Source: Micromonospora halophytica (lineage in GTDB: Bacteria > Actinomycetota > Actinomycetes > Mycobacteriales > Micromonosporaceae). Taken from it: a stretch of 64,000 nucleotides of DNA. The translations under genes and the position numbers were made by a program. The notes under the pieces are model-generated. The model saw only the letters and a list, made by a program, of their open reading frames with translations, made no database searches and was not told the origin of the DNA. Below are positions 42,636 through 50,566 of the stretch, piece after piece. The stretch spans positions 248,001 through 312,000 of the forward strand of contig NZ_FMDN01000005.1 of the NCBI RefSeq assembly GCF_900090245.1. The letters run 5' to 3'. The stretch's first letter is position 1. Every line of letters begins with the position of its first letter.

Positions 42636-42664
42636 TTGTCCACATTGATCACCGCCCCTACTCT
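42636..42664 (+). promoter_or_regulatory. Promoter of paralogue 3 overlapping a DnaA box
   Basis: TTGTCC (42636-42641) and TACTCT (42659-42664) have a 17-nt spacer. A perfect DnaA box TTGTCCACA (42636-42644) covers the -35 element. The ATG lies 37 nt downstream of the -10. Confidence 0.6.
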
Positions 42665-42700
42665 GGGCCGACAATCCTTCTCTTCTTCCACGGGGTGTCC

Positions 42701-44812
42701 ATGCGCAAAATCCGCACTCTCCTCGGCGTCACCGTCGCCGGGGCATGTGTGCTGGCGGGGCTGCCGGGCGTCGCGCTCGCCGCGCCCACCGCGCCGTTCA
42801 AGGTCCTCACCGTCGACGTGGGCGACCAGACCGGCGGCTACCCGATCTACCAGTCCGGTGTGTACGACACCGGCAACTCCACCCTCTCGCTCACGCCGGA
42901 CTCGCTGGACCGCATCTCCGTCTACGCGAACCAGAGCGGCTCCTACGTCAACCTCCGGACCGAACCGCCCACCGGACAGAAGTGGGTCGAGGGGCAGACG
43001 TACCGGGCCGCCGAGCTGGCCGACGCCACCTCCGCCGGCCTCAGCCTCGCCTCGGACGGCCGGGGCTGCGGAAACACCACCGGTTCGATCACCATCCGGG
43101 AGGTCGGCCGCAACGCGGAGACCGGCCTGGTCGAGAAGTTCGCCGCCTCGTACGACTACAGCTGCCCCGGCGGTAACAAGAGCGGCGTGATCAGCGGCGA
43201 GCTGCGCTGGGACTCCTCGGTGGACTACGTGGTCGCCCACGGCTCGCCGAACCCGGTCTCGTTCGGGTACCAGGAGCTGGCGGTGCGCAGCGCGGCCAAG
43301 ACGGTCACGTTCACCTCGGTCGGCAGCAAGCCGATCACCTTCGGCGCCGCCAGCATCGGCGGCCCCACCCCCGACTCCTTCAGCGTCACCGGCTCCGACT
43401 GCACCGGTCGGATGCTCGCCCCCGGCGAGACCTGCACGGTCTCCGTGGTGACCCACCCGGTCAAGGAGGGCGTCCAGACGGGCAGCCTGCTGCTCGCCGA
43501 CGACAGCTCCACCGGCACCCGCCGGGTGCAGCTCTCCGTCGAGGCGTTCCGCGGCGTCACCGGGATGTACTACCCGATCTCCCCGGCCCGGATCATGGAC
43601 ACCCGGACCGGCCTGGGCGCGCCCAAGGCCAAGATCGGGGCTGCCAAGAAGGTCGACCTCCAGGTCGCCGGTCGTGGCGGGGTGCCGAGCAGCGGGGTCA
43701 GCTCGGTGGTGCTGAACGTGACCGTCACCGGTCCCACGGCCAGCAGCTTCCTCACCCTCTACCCGGCGGGGCAGAGCCGGCCGACCGGTTCGTCGATCAA
43801 CTTCCCGAAGTACTGGCTCGGTTCGAACAACGTGACCGTGAAGCTGGGCTCGGGCGGCAAGGTGTCGATCTACAACCACGCCGGCTCGACGGACGTGGTG
43901 GTGGACGTGGTCGGCTTCTACGCCGGCAACAACTCGATCTCCAGCCGCGGCTGGGGCAGCCAGTACCAGTGGTTCAAGCCGTCCCGCCTCTGGGACAGCC
44001 GCACCGACGGGGGCGCCCTGCCTGCCGGGTACTACACCGATGGAGCGGTGGACTTCGGCGCGAGCTTCAGCCCGAGCGTGCGGGCCGTCGTCGTCAACAT
44101 CACCGCCGTCTCGCCGAAGAAGGCCGGCTTCCTGACGGCTTGGGACGGAGCGGGTGACGTGCCCACGTCCTCGACGGTGAACTACGGCGCCGGCAAGGTG
44201 GTGCCGAACCTCGCGGTGGTCAAGGTTCGCCAGGAGTGGAACAGCAGCAAGGGCTACTACATGCCCTGGTTCGCGGTCTACACCTCGCAGACCTCGAACA
44301 TCGTCATCGACCTGGTGGGCGTGATGGACGACGGGACGGTCCCCGACGGCCTGCGGTTCACGCCGCTGGCCCCGACCCGGATCGTGGACAGCCGGATCAA
44401 CCAGGGCATCCCCGGCGTGATCGGTCCCGGGGCGGTCGCCAAGGTCACCGCCCCGGCGAACCTGGTGACCGACTCGACCGAGGCGCTGGCGATGAACGTC
44501 ACCGCCGTGTCGCCGACCAACAACACGGTGCTCACCGTCTGGCCGGCCGACTACGGCATGAGCAAGCCGACGGCCAGCAACCTCAACCCGGCGGCCGGGC
44601 AGATCGTGTCCAACGCGGTGATGGGGGTCATCGGCCCGCAGGACGCGTTCCACGTGCACAACCTCTCCGGCAGCACCCACCTGGTGGCCGACGTGGTCGG
44701 CACCTTCTGGCTCTACCCGGGCACGGCCAGCGCGGCGACGCTGACCAGGGCGGGAGCTGGCGAGCGACCCGAGGTGGTCGGCTCGACGCAGCGCGTCACC
44801 CGACGCGGCTGA
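42701..44812 (+). CDS. Secreted DTR/NVT-repeat protein, paralogue 3 with extra N-terminal domains
   Basis: The 703-residue product has the same signal peptide type (MRKIRTLLGVTVAGACVLAG). Residues about 30-170 form a unique region. Residues about 180-285 form a choice-of-anchor/ASPM-SPD2-Hydin-like Ig domain (TVTFTSVGSKPITFGAASIGG, ESCTVSV-type LAPGETCTVSV, GVQTGSLLLADDSSTGTRRVQLSV). Three modules starting RIMDTR (near 300), RLWDSR and RIVDSR then match the paralogues. ASH/Ig-like domains often mediate adhesion or protein binding. Start, promoter and leader match paralogue 1. A terminator follows at 44824. Confidence 0.85.
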   Translation: MRKIRTLLGVTVAGACVLAGLPGVALAAPTAPFKVLTVDVGDQTGGYPIYQSGVYDTGNSTLSLTPDSLDRISVYANQSGSYVNLRTEPPTGQKWVEGQTYRAAELADATSAGLSLASDGRGCGNTTGSITIREVGRNAETGLVEKFAASYDYSCPGGNKSGVISGELRWDSSVDYVVAHGSPNPVSFGYQELAVRSAAKTVTFTSVGSKPITFGAASIGGPTPDSFSVTGSDCTGRMLAPGETCTVSVVTHPVKEGVQTGSLLLADDSSTGTRRVQLSVEAFRGVTGMYYPISPARIMDTRTGLGAPKAKIGAAKKVDLQVAGRGGVPSSGVSSVVLNVTVTGPTASSFLTLYPAGQSRPTGSSINFPKYWLGSNNVTVKLGSGGKVSIYNHAGSTDVVVDVVGFYAGNNSISSRGWGSQYQWFKPSRLWDSRTDGGALPAGYYTDGAVDFGASFSPSVRAVVVNITAVSPKKAGFLTAWDGAGDVPTSSTVNYGAGKVVPNLAVVKVRQEWNSSKGYYMPWFAVYTSQTSNIVIDLVGVMDDGTVPDGLRFTPLAPTRIVDSRINQGIPGVIGPGAVAKVTAPANLVTDSTEALAMNVTAVSPTNNTVLTVWPADYGMSKPTASNLNPAAGQIVSNAVMGVIGPQDAFHVHNLSGSTHLVADVVGTFWLYPGTASAATLTRAGAGERPEVVGSTQRVTRRG

Positions 44813-44823
44813 TTTCGCGGGTG

Positions 44824-44854
44824 AGGGGCGTCCCGGCAGGTCCGGGGCGCCCCT
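44824..44854. terminator. Terminator after paralogue 3
   Basis: AGGGGCGTCCCGG (44824-44836) pairs with CCGGGGCGCCCCT (44842-44854) with one T-G pair and a 5-nt loop, 12 nt past the stop. It also faces the end of the convergent DUF5701 gene, 84 bp away. Confidence 0.75.
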
Positions 44855-44937
44855 TCGGGTACCGGCGACCGGTCGTTGCACCGTCACCCGGGGGCGCAGG
44901 CCGGCCGGTGCGGGACGATCCGCACCGGCCCGGCCGG

Positions 44938-45600
44938 TCAATCCAGGCCCACCCGCTGCGGCCGGGCGGTGGCGGAGCCGAGCCAGGTGTGCGGGTTGCC
45001 GTACCAGCACCAGCCGAGCTTCGGCGCGCCCTGGCTGATCCAGAGTGCCGGCACCCGCTTGTCCCCGCAGCGGGAGCCGACCAGCGAGAAGCACTTGTTC
45101 TTCGCCAGCGCCACCGGGTGCAGCGTGACCAGGGCCAGGCCCTCGTCGATGGTGAGCGGCAGCCGGCCCTGGCCGGTGATCACCTCCATCGCTGCGGCGG
45201 GGGCCAGGTTGAGCGTCTCCTCGCCCCGGTCCACGTCGAAGAGCAGGTACGCCGGCCCGGCCGGCACCTCCAACTCCTTGATCGGGTCGAAGCGTGCCAG
45301 GTCACCGTCGGCGTAGTGCCGGTCGACGATGCCCGGCTTGCGTTTGCCGGCCAGGGTGGTCAGGGCGACCCGCTCCTCGACCGGCACGAGGTCCCGGGTG
45401 GTCACCAGCAGGAAGGGGACCCGGGCCTCGGTGGGCGGTGGCAGTTCGGCCGTGCCGGCGACGGCGGCGTCCCGCAGTGGCGCGACCAGGTCGCGGAAGG
45501 TGTCCTCGGTGATGCCGGCGAGGGCCGGGTAGCCGAGGTGGACGAGGGTGTCGACCTGACGGTCGAACTCGGCGGCGGCGTCGAATCGGCGGTCGGGCAA
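44938..45600 (-). CDS. DUF5701 family protein
   Basis: The 220-residue soluble protein fits the DUF5701 family: FDRQVDTLVHLGYPALAG, VPFLLVTTRDLVPVEERV, LFDVDRGEETLNLAPAAAMEVI and ending GCxWYGNPHTWLGSATA. Four cysteines (KNKCFSLVGSRCGDK, GWCWYG) are present but no metal site is established. The TTG at 45600 is chosen because GGAGG lies 5 nt upstream. Confidence 0.83.
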   Translation of the reverse strand: MPDRRFDAAAEFDRQVDTLVHLGYPALAGITEDTFRDLVAPLRDAAVAGTAELPPPTEARVPFLLVTTRDLVPVEERVALTTLAGKRKPGIVDRHYADGDLARFDPIKELEVPAGPAYLLFDVDRGEETLNLAPAAAMEVITGQGRLPLTIDEGLALVTLHPVALAKNKCFSLVGSRCGDKRVPALWISQGAPKLGWCWYGNPHTWLGSATARPQRVGLD

Positions 45601-45677
45601 GGGGCCTCCACTCAGTCGTACGGCCTGCCGTACAGCGTACGGTCACCCTCGCCTATTCCCGGCCCGCGGAGAAGATC

Positions 45678-46439
45678 TCAGCGGCTCCAGTCCTGCTTCG
45701 CCGCCCGCACCAGCTTGTCCTTCAGCTCCCGGGTGTGCCGCCGGCTCACCGGCAGCTCCGTCGAGTCGATCACCACCACGTAGCCCGAGTTGACCAGCCG
45801 CAGCTCGGCGATCAGCTTCAACTGCACCAGGTACGACCGGTGGATCCGCACGAACCCGGCGTCCGCCCACCGCTCGGCGAGCGTCGCCAGCGACACCCGG
45901 ACCAGGTGCGAGCCCTCGGCGGTGTGCAGCCGCGCGTAGTCGCCCTGCGCCTCCACCCAGCGCACCGCCGAGCGGGGCAGCATCCGGGTCGTGCCGGCCA
46001 GCTCGACCGGGATGGTCGGGTCCTCCTCCGCCCGGGCGAGGGCCGCCGGATGCGACGGGACCACCCGCGAGCCGATCACCCGGCGCAGCGACTCGGCCAG
46101 CCGATCCGCCCGGACCGGCTTGCGCACGTAGTCGGTGGCGCCCAGGTCGAAGGCGTCCACCGCGCCGTCGTCGTATGCGGTGACGAAGACGATCGCCGGG
46201 GGCCGGGCGAACCGGCGCAGCACCCGGGCCAGCTCCATGCCGTCCAGCCCGGGCATCCGGATGTCCAGGAAGACCACGTCCACGTCGGCGTCGCGGAGCA
46301 CCCGCAGCGCCTCGGTGGCGTCGCCCGCCGTGTGCAGCCGGGCCACCCGGGGATCCGCCCGCAGGTGGTACGCCAGCTCGTCCAGCGCCGGCGGCTCGTC
46401 GTCCACCGCCAGCACCCGCAGAAATCCGGACGTGTTCAC
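45678..46439 (-). CDS. LytTR-family response regulator
   Basis: The 253-residue regulator has a receiver domain (about 5-125) with the phospho-acceptor in VVFLDIRMPGLDGMEL, a Thr and Lys in VTAYDD and YVRKPV, and a C-terminal LytTR DNA-binding domain (about 145-250: SAVRWVEAQGDYARLHTAEGSHLVRVSLATLAERW, RIHRSYLVQLKLI). The partner kinase gene lies 31 bp upstream. LytTR/LytS pairs in this lineage commonly control carboxylate symporters, and two SSS operons lie within 20 kb. Confidence 0.95.
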   Translation of the reverse strand: MNTSGFLRVLAVDDEPPALDELAYHLRADPRVARLHTAGDATEALRVLRDADVDVVFLDIRMPGLDGMELARVLRRFARPPAIVFVTAYDDGAVDAFDLGATDYVRKPVRADRLAESLRRVIGSRVVPSHPAALARAEEDPTIPVELAGTTRMLPRSAVRWVEAQGDYARLHTAEGSHLVRVSLATLAERWADAGFVRIHRSYLVQLKLIAELRLVNSGYVVVIDSTELPVSRRHTRELKDKLVRAAKQDWSR

Positions 46440-46450
46440 CGCGTCGACCC

Positions 46451-46479
46451 GGTTCGCTCGCTGCGCTCGCTCACGAACC
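46451..46479. repeat. Short REP-like palindrome at the kinase stop codon
   Basis: GGTTCG (46451-46456) and CGAACC (46474-46479) flank a GCTCGCTGCGCTCGCT-type core that is itself near-palindromic. The kinase stop TGA lies within it, so the element ends the reading frame. Confidence 0.55.
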
Positions 46480-47694
46480 CGCCCGTACGCCGGGATGGAA
46501 CTTCGGCACCCGCAGACTCACCTTCGTACCCGAGCCGGGGCCGGTCTCGACGACCAGGCCGAACCGGTCCCCGAAGACCGACCGGAGCCGCTCGTCGACG
46601 TTGGAGAGGCCGACGTGCTGGCCCGGGTCGTCGGTCGGGTCGCTGCCGGCGCGGGCCAGCTCGGCGATGCCCGCCGTCAGCGTGGCCGGATCCATGCCCA
46701 CTCCGTCGTCCTCCACCGTTATGTGACACTCCGCGCCCGCGTCCCGGGCCTCGATGCTCACCATGCCGGTGCCGGGCTTGCGGGACAACCCGTGCCGGAC
46801 GGCGTTCTCCACCAATGGTTGGAGGCAGAGGAACGGCAGGGTTACCGGCAGCACCTCCGGCGCGATCTGCAACCGCACCTGCAACCGGTCGCCGAACCGG
46901 GCCCGCTCGATGGTCAGGTAGCGGTCGATCGAGCGCAGCTCCTCGGCGAGCGTGGTGAACTCGCCGTGCGCCCGGAACGAGTACCGGGTGAACTCGGCGA
47001 ACTCCAGGATCAGCTCGCGGGCCCGTTCCGGGTCGGTGCGGACGAACGAGCCGATCGCGGTCAGCGCGTTGTAGATGAAGTGCGGGCTGATCTGGGCCCG
47101 CAGTGCGCGGACCTCGGCCCGGGCCAGCCGCTCCCGCGACGACTCCAGCTCGGCGAGGGCGAGCTGGTCCCCGGCCCAGTGCGCGGTCTCCAGGGTGGCC
47201 TGCACCAGCCCCGGCGCGGGTGGGGCGTCGGCGACCGCGACCAGCGCGCCGACCACCCGCCCGTCGGCGCTCAACGGGGCCAGCACCGCCCCGCGCACCG
47301 GGCAGTCCACCCGGTCGCAGCGCAGCTCCGAGTCGCCGAGCACCGTCGACCGGCCCGCCTCCACCGTGCGCCGGGCCGCCGCCAGCAGTTGGTCGCCGTG
47401 GTGCGCGCCGCGACCGTCGAGGGCGAGCAGCTGGTCGCGGTCCGTCAGCGCCAGCCCGGCCGCGCCCACCAGGGCCCGCAGATGGCGTACGGCCTTCGCC
47501 GCGCCCGCCGGGCTCAGCCCTGCCCGCAGCGGCTCGGCGGCCAGGCCGGCGGTGTGCAGCACCTCGTAGGTGGCCCGCTGGCTGGCCGTGGCGATGCCCC
47601 GCCGGCCACGCAGCCGCAGCGCCGCCCAGAGCGCCGCGGCCAGCGCGGTGACCAGCGAGACGACGCCGACGACGGCGGAGAGGTTGCCACCCAC
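46471..47694 (-). CDS. LytS-type sensor histidine kinase
   Basis: The 407-residue kinase has one N-terminal membrane helix (VVGVVSLVTALAAALWAALRL), a GAF-like domain (about 70-200: HGDQLLAAARRTVEAGRSTVLG), the His_kinase domain with QISPHFIYNALTAIGSFVRT (phospho-acceptor His near 235) and a HATPase domain with PLVENAVRHGL and ITVEDDGVGMD. This is the LytS/YehU arrangement that partners LytTR regulators. The GTG at 47694 has a weak ribosome-binding site. The C-terminus is shortened to VRAGS at the REP-like repeat. Confidence 0.93.
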   Translation of the reverse strand: MGGNLSAVVGVVSLVTALAAALWAALRLRGRRGIATASQRATYEVLHTAGLAAEPLRAGLSPAGAAKAVRHLRALVGAAGLALTDRDQLLALDGRGAHHGDQLLAAARRTVEAGRSTVLGDSELRCDRVDCPVRGAVLAPLSADGRVVGALVAVADAPPAPGLVQATLETAHWAGDQLALAELESSRERLARAEVRALRAQISPHFIYNALTAIGSFVRTDPERARELILEFAEFTRYSFRAHGEFTTLAEELRSIDRYLTIERARFGDRLQVRLQIAPEVLPVTLPFLCLQPLVENAVRHGLSRKPGTGMVSIEARDAGAECHITVEDDGVGMDPATLTAGIAELARAGSDPTDDPGQHVGLSNVDERLRSVFGDRFGLVVETGPGSGTKVSLRVPKFHPGVRAGS

Positions 47695-47737
47695 GCAGCG
47701 ATCCTGGCCTGTTCCGGCCGTTCCGCCAAGGGGCAGG

Positions 47738-49300
47738 TCAGTACGCGCCCTTGCGGGCCAGCACCACGCCCACCGTGCGCCACAGGATGCTCAGGTCGTA
47801 CGCCAGCGACCAGTTGTCGACGTAGTAGAGGTCCAGCCGGACCGCCTCGTCCCAGGACAGGTCGGAGCGGCCGGAGACCTGCCACAGCCCGGTCATACCC
47901 GGACGCACCAGCAGTCGACGCCGGACGTCGCCCAGGAAGTCGCCGTCGTCGGCGGGGAGCGGACGCGGCCCCACCAGCGACATCTCCCCCCAGAGCACGT
48001 TGATCAGCTGGGGCAGTTCGTCCAGCGACGAGGCGCGCAGGAAGCGGCCCACCGGGAAGACCCGGGGATCCTGCTTCATCTTGAAGAGCATCCCGTCGGT
48101 CTCGTTCTGGTCGACCAGACCGGCCAGCCGCTCCTCGGCGTCGACGTACATGGTCCGGAACTTCCAGACCCGGAAGGTGCGCCCCTCGTGGCCCACCCGG
48201 GGCTGCCGGAAGAAGACCGGGCCGGGGTCGGAGAGGCGGATCGCGATCGCGATCGCGGCGAAGACCGGGATCAGCGCCAGCAGGCCCAGGCCGGCGGCGA
48301 CCCGGTCCATCAGGTTCTTGGCCAGCAGCGCCGGACCCGACAGGGTCGGCTCCTCGACGTGCAGCAGCGGCAGGCCCTCGATGGGGCGGATGTGCACCCG
48401 GGGGCCGGCGATGTCGGTGAGCTGCGGGGCGACCACCAGGTCGACGCCGGAACCCTCCAACTGCCAGGCCAGCCGGCGCAGCTCGCCCGGCTCCGCGCTG
48501 GCCGAGCCGCAGACCGCGATGGTGTCGCCACCGACCTCACGGACCAGGGCGAGCACGTCCCGGCCGGCGTACACCGGCACCGGGGTCTCGATGCCCCGGG
48601 CCGCGGCGTACCCGTCGGTGATGTGGATGGCCACCGGCACCAGGCCGGCGCCCGGGTTGCGGGTGACCGCGGTGTAGACCTCCAGGCACTCCGGCAGGGT
48701 GCCGACCAGCACCATCCGGTGCCCGGCGTGGCCGGCCCGGCGGCGTACCGCGTGCAGCAGGGCGCGGGCCACCATCCGCTCGACGAGGATCAGGACCAAC
48801 GCCCCGAGCAGGGCGAAACCGACCGTCCAGCGGGAGAGTTGCGTCACGGTGGCGAAAGCGATGAAGGAGACCGTCGCGGCCACCGCGACCCCGCCCCGGA
48901 TCACCCGCTTGAACTCGTCCGGGCCGAGCCCGAGGTAGCGCCGGTCGTACGCCCGGTTGCCCCAGAGGATGACCACCCAGCCGAGCGGCAGCAGCAGGAA
49001 GGCCACCGTGTGGAACCAGGTCGGGTCCTCCTTCACGCCGTAGAAGCCGGAGGCCGCCTGGTCGAAGATCTGGATGGCGAGGAAGCTCGCCAGCGCCGCA
49101 GCCCCGAAGTCGAGCAGGAGCAGGGCGATCGTGTACGGCCGGTGCCAGCGGGACACCCGACGGCGGGCGCGAGCCCACGCCGACCGGGGTACGCCGTTGT
49201 GCGACGGCGGTGTCGGCGGCTGGATCTCGAAGCTGTCGACGTGCCGCACGAGTTTGCTCCGGCCTGTGTTGGTTACCGGGCGCTGGAGGCTTGTCGTCAC
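47738..49300 (-). CDS. Exopolysaccharide polyprenyl glycosylphosphotransferase
   Basis: The 520-residue enzyme has an N-terminal part with about five membrane helices (IALLLLDFGAAALASFLAIQIF onward), a CoA-binding-like middle (about 190-300) and a C-terminal bacterial sugar transferase domain: PVFFRQPRVGHEGRTFRVWKFRTM, RASSLDELPQLINVLWGEMSLVGPRP, RPGMTGLWQVSGRSD. It transfers a sugar-1-phosphate to undecaprenyl phosphate, starting exopolysaccharide or wall-polymer synthesis. The GTG at 49300 and another at 49249 are possible starts. A TATAGT -10 lies about 180 bp upstream. Confidence 0.92.
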   Translation of the reverse strand: MTTSLQRPVTNTGRSKLVRHVDSFEIQPPTPPSHNGVPRSAWARARRRVSRWHRPYTIALLLLDFGAAALASFLAIQIFDQAASGFYGVKEDPTWFHTVAFLLLPLGWVVILWGNRAYDRRYLGLGPDEFKRVIRGGVAVAATVSFIAFATVTQLSRWTVGFALLGALVLILVERMVARALLHAVRRRAGHAGHRMVLVGTLPECLEVYTAVTRNPGAGLVPVAIHITDGYAAARGIETPVPVYAGRDVLALVREVGGDTIAVCGSASAEPGELRRLAWQLEGSGVDLVVAPQLTDIAGPRVHIRPIEGLPLLHVEEPTLSGPALLAKNLMDRVAAGLGLLALIPVFAAIAIAIRLSDPGPVFFRQPRVGHEGRTFRVWKFRTMYVDAEERLAGLVDQNETDGMLFKMKQDPRVFPVGRFLRASSLDELPQLINVLWGEMSLVGPRPLPADDGDFLGDVRRRLLVRPGMTGLWQVSGRSDLSWDEAVRLDLYYVDNWSLAYDLSILWRTVGVVLARKGAY

Positions 49301-49482
49301 CTCAACCCATGTCCTCCCGCATGCCACGCGCCGCTCACTCGCCGTGAGGGGCGCGGGTCGCCCACCGTTCCAGTCTCCCACGCGGGCGGTGGGCCGGACG
49401 CTGACCCGAGGGACATTGCGCCTGGTGTTGCCAGCGGGGATCCGGCCGACTCCAGGTCATTTTCGAAGCCGGGGACCGAGCC

Positions 49483-49488
49483 ACTATA
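49483..49488 (-). promoter_or_regulatory. -10 element upstream of the sugar transferase gene
   Basis: On the minus strand TATAGT, rare in this GC range, lies about 180 nt before the transferase start, with a weak CTTCCG-like -35 after a 17-nt spacer. It implies a long 5' leader. The remaining gap 49301-49577 holds nothing else recognised. Confidence 0.5.
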
Positions 49489-49577
49489 CCGATCGATCAG
49501 GGGTCCGGAAGAGTCGCGGACCGGTAGGTTCCACGCGACCGGGACGATTCCTCTCCGTAGTCGGAGAGTGTCGTCAC

Positions 49578-50438
49578 TCACCGTACGAGACGGGACAACC
49601 GACGGTCAGCGAGCGGCTTGCCGCCGGTCTGGCAGGTGGGGCAGTACTGCAGGCTCGAGTCCGCGAAGGAGACCTCCCGGACGGTGTCGCCGCAGACCGG
49701 ACAGGGCAGCCCGGTCCGGGCGTGCACCTTGAGCCCGGAGCGTTTCTCGCCCTTCAGCTCCGCCGCGCGCTGCCCCACCGACCGGCGGACCGCGTCGCCG
49801 AGAACCGCCCGGGTCGCCGCGTGCAGGGCGGCGAGCTGGTCGTCGGTGAGCCGGTCCGTGATCGCGAACGGTGACAGCTTCGCCGCGTGCAGGATCTCGT
49901 CCGAGTACGCGTTGCCGACCCCGGCCAGCACCGCCTGGTCGGTCAGCACCCCCTTGACCTGGCCCCTGCGGCTGCACATCCGCTCGGCGAAGGTGGCCAG
50001 GTCGGCACCGAGCGCGTCCGGACCCAGCTTCGCCACCCCGGGCACCTGCGCCGGGTCGGTCACCAGGTACGCGGCCAGGCTCCGTTTGGTGCCCGCCTCG
50101 GTCAGGTCGAAGCCGGAGCCGTCGTCGAGGCGTACCCGCAGGGCGACCGGACTCCTGCCGGGGCGCAGCGGGGCGGTCGAGGCGAACGCCTCCCGGTAGT
50201 GCAGCCAGCCCGCCCGGGCCAGGTGGACCACCAGGTGCAGGCCACCGTCGAAGACCACGTCGAGGAACTTGCCGTGCCGCCGGGCGTCCACCACCGCCCG
50301 GCCCGACACCGCCGTGGGCGCCGGGTCGTACGTCTTCAGGGCGCTGATCGCGGCGACCTCGACCCGGTCGACGCGCCGCCCCACCGCGCGCTCACGCAGG
50401 TAACCCGCGAGCGCCTCCACCTCCGGTAGTTCGGGCAC
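49578..50438 (-). CDS. Fpg/Nei family DNA glycosylase
   Basis: The 286-residue enzyme excises oxidised bases and nicks the strand. It begins PELPEVEALAGYL with the catalytic Pro and Glu, has the helix-two-turn-helix ILHAAKLSPFAI-type region after GVGNAYSDEILH, and a C-terminal zinc finger CPVCGDTVREVSFADSSLQYCPTC. The residues AELKGEKRSGLKVHARTGLP precede it. In actinobacteria this resembles the Nei2/Fpg2 branch. The GTG at 50438 follows a TACCGT hexamer by 6 nt, suggesting a leaderless start. Confidence 0.95.
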   Translation of the reverse strand: MPELPEVEALAGYLRERAVGRRVDRVEVAAISALKTYDPAPTAVSGRAVVDARRHGKFLDVVFDGGLHLVVHLARAGWLHYREAFASTAPLRPGRSPVALRVRLDDGSGFDLTEAGTKRSLAAYLVTDPAQVPGVAKLGPDALGADLATFAERMCSRRGQVKGVLTDQAVLAGVGNAYSDEILHAAKLSPFAITDRLTDDQLAALHAATRAVLGDAVRRSVGQRAAELKGEKRSGLKVHARTGLPCPVCGDTVREVSFADSSLQYCPTCQTGGKPLADRRLSRLVR

Positions 50439-50566
50439 GTCCCAACGGTAGCCTTCTTTCCCGTGCGCGCGAGGAACGCGCCTGCGAGTCCTGCCGGGCG
50501 GGGCGAACTCGCCGGCCGGAGCCCGCGGGCGCGGACCGGCCCGGTCGGCGACGAGAGGCGAGCCCT

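Noticed and set aside
41276-45094. 1272-codon minus-strand open frame across the DTR/NVT genes
   Set aside because: It is antisense to genes with signal peptides, promoters and terminators, and its product is His/Arg/Asp-biased without any domain.
49297-49581. 94-codon minus-strand ORF
   Set aside because: It overlaps the TATAGT promoter region and the 5' end of the sugar transferase gene and has no recognisable family.
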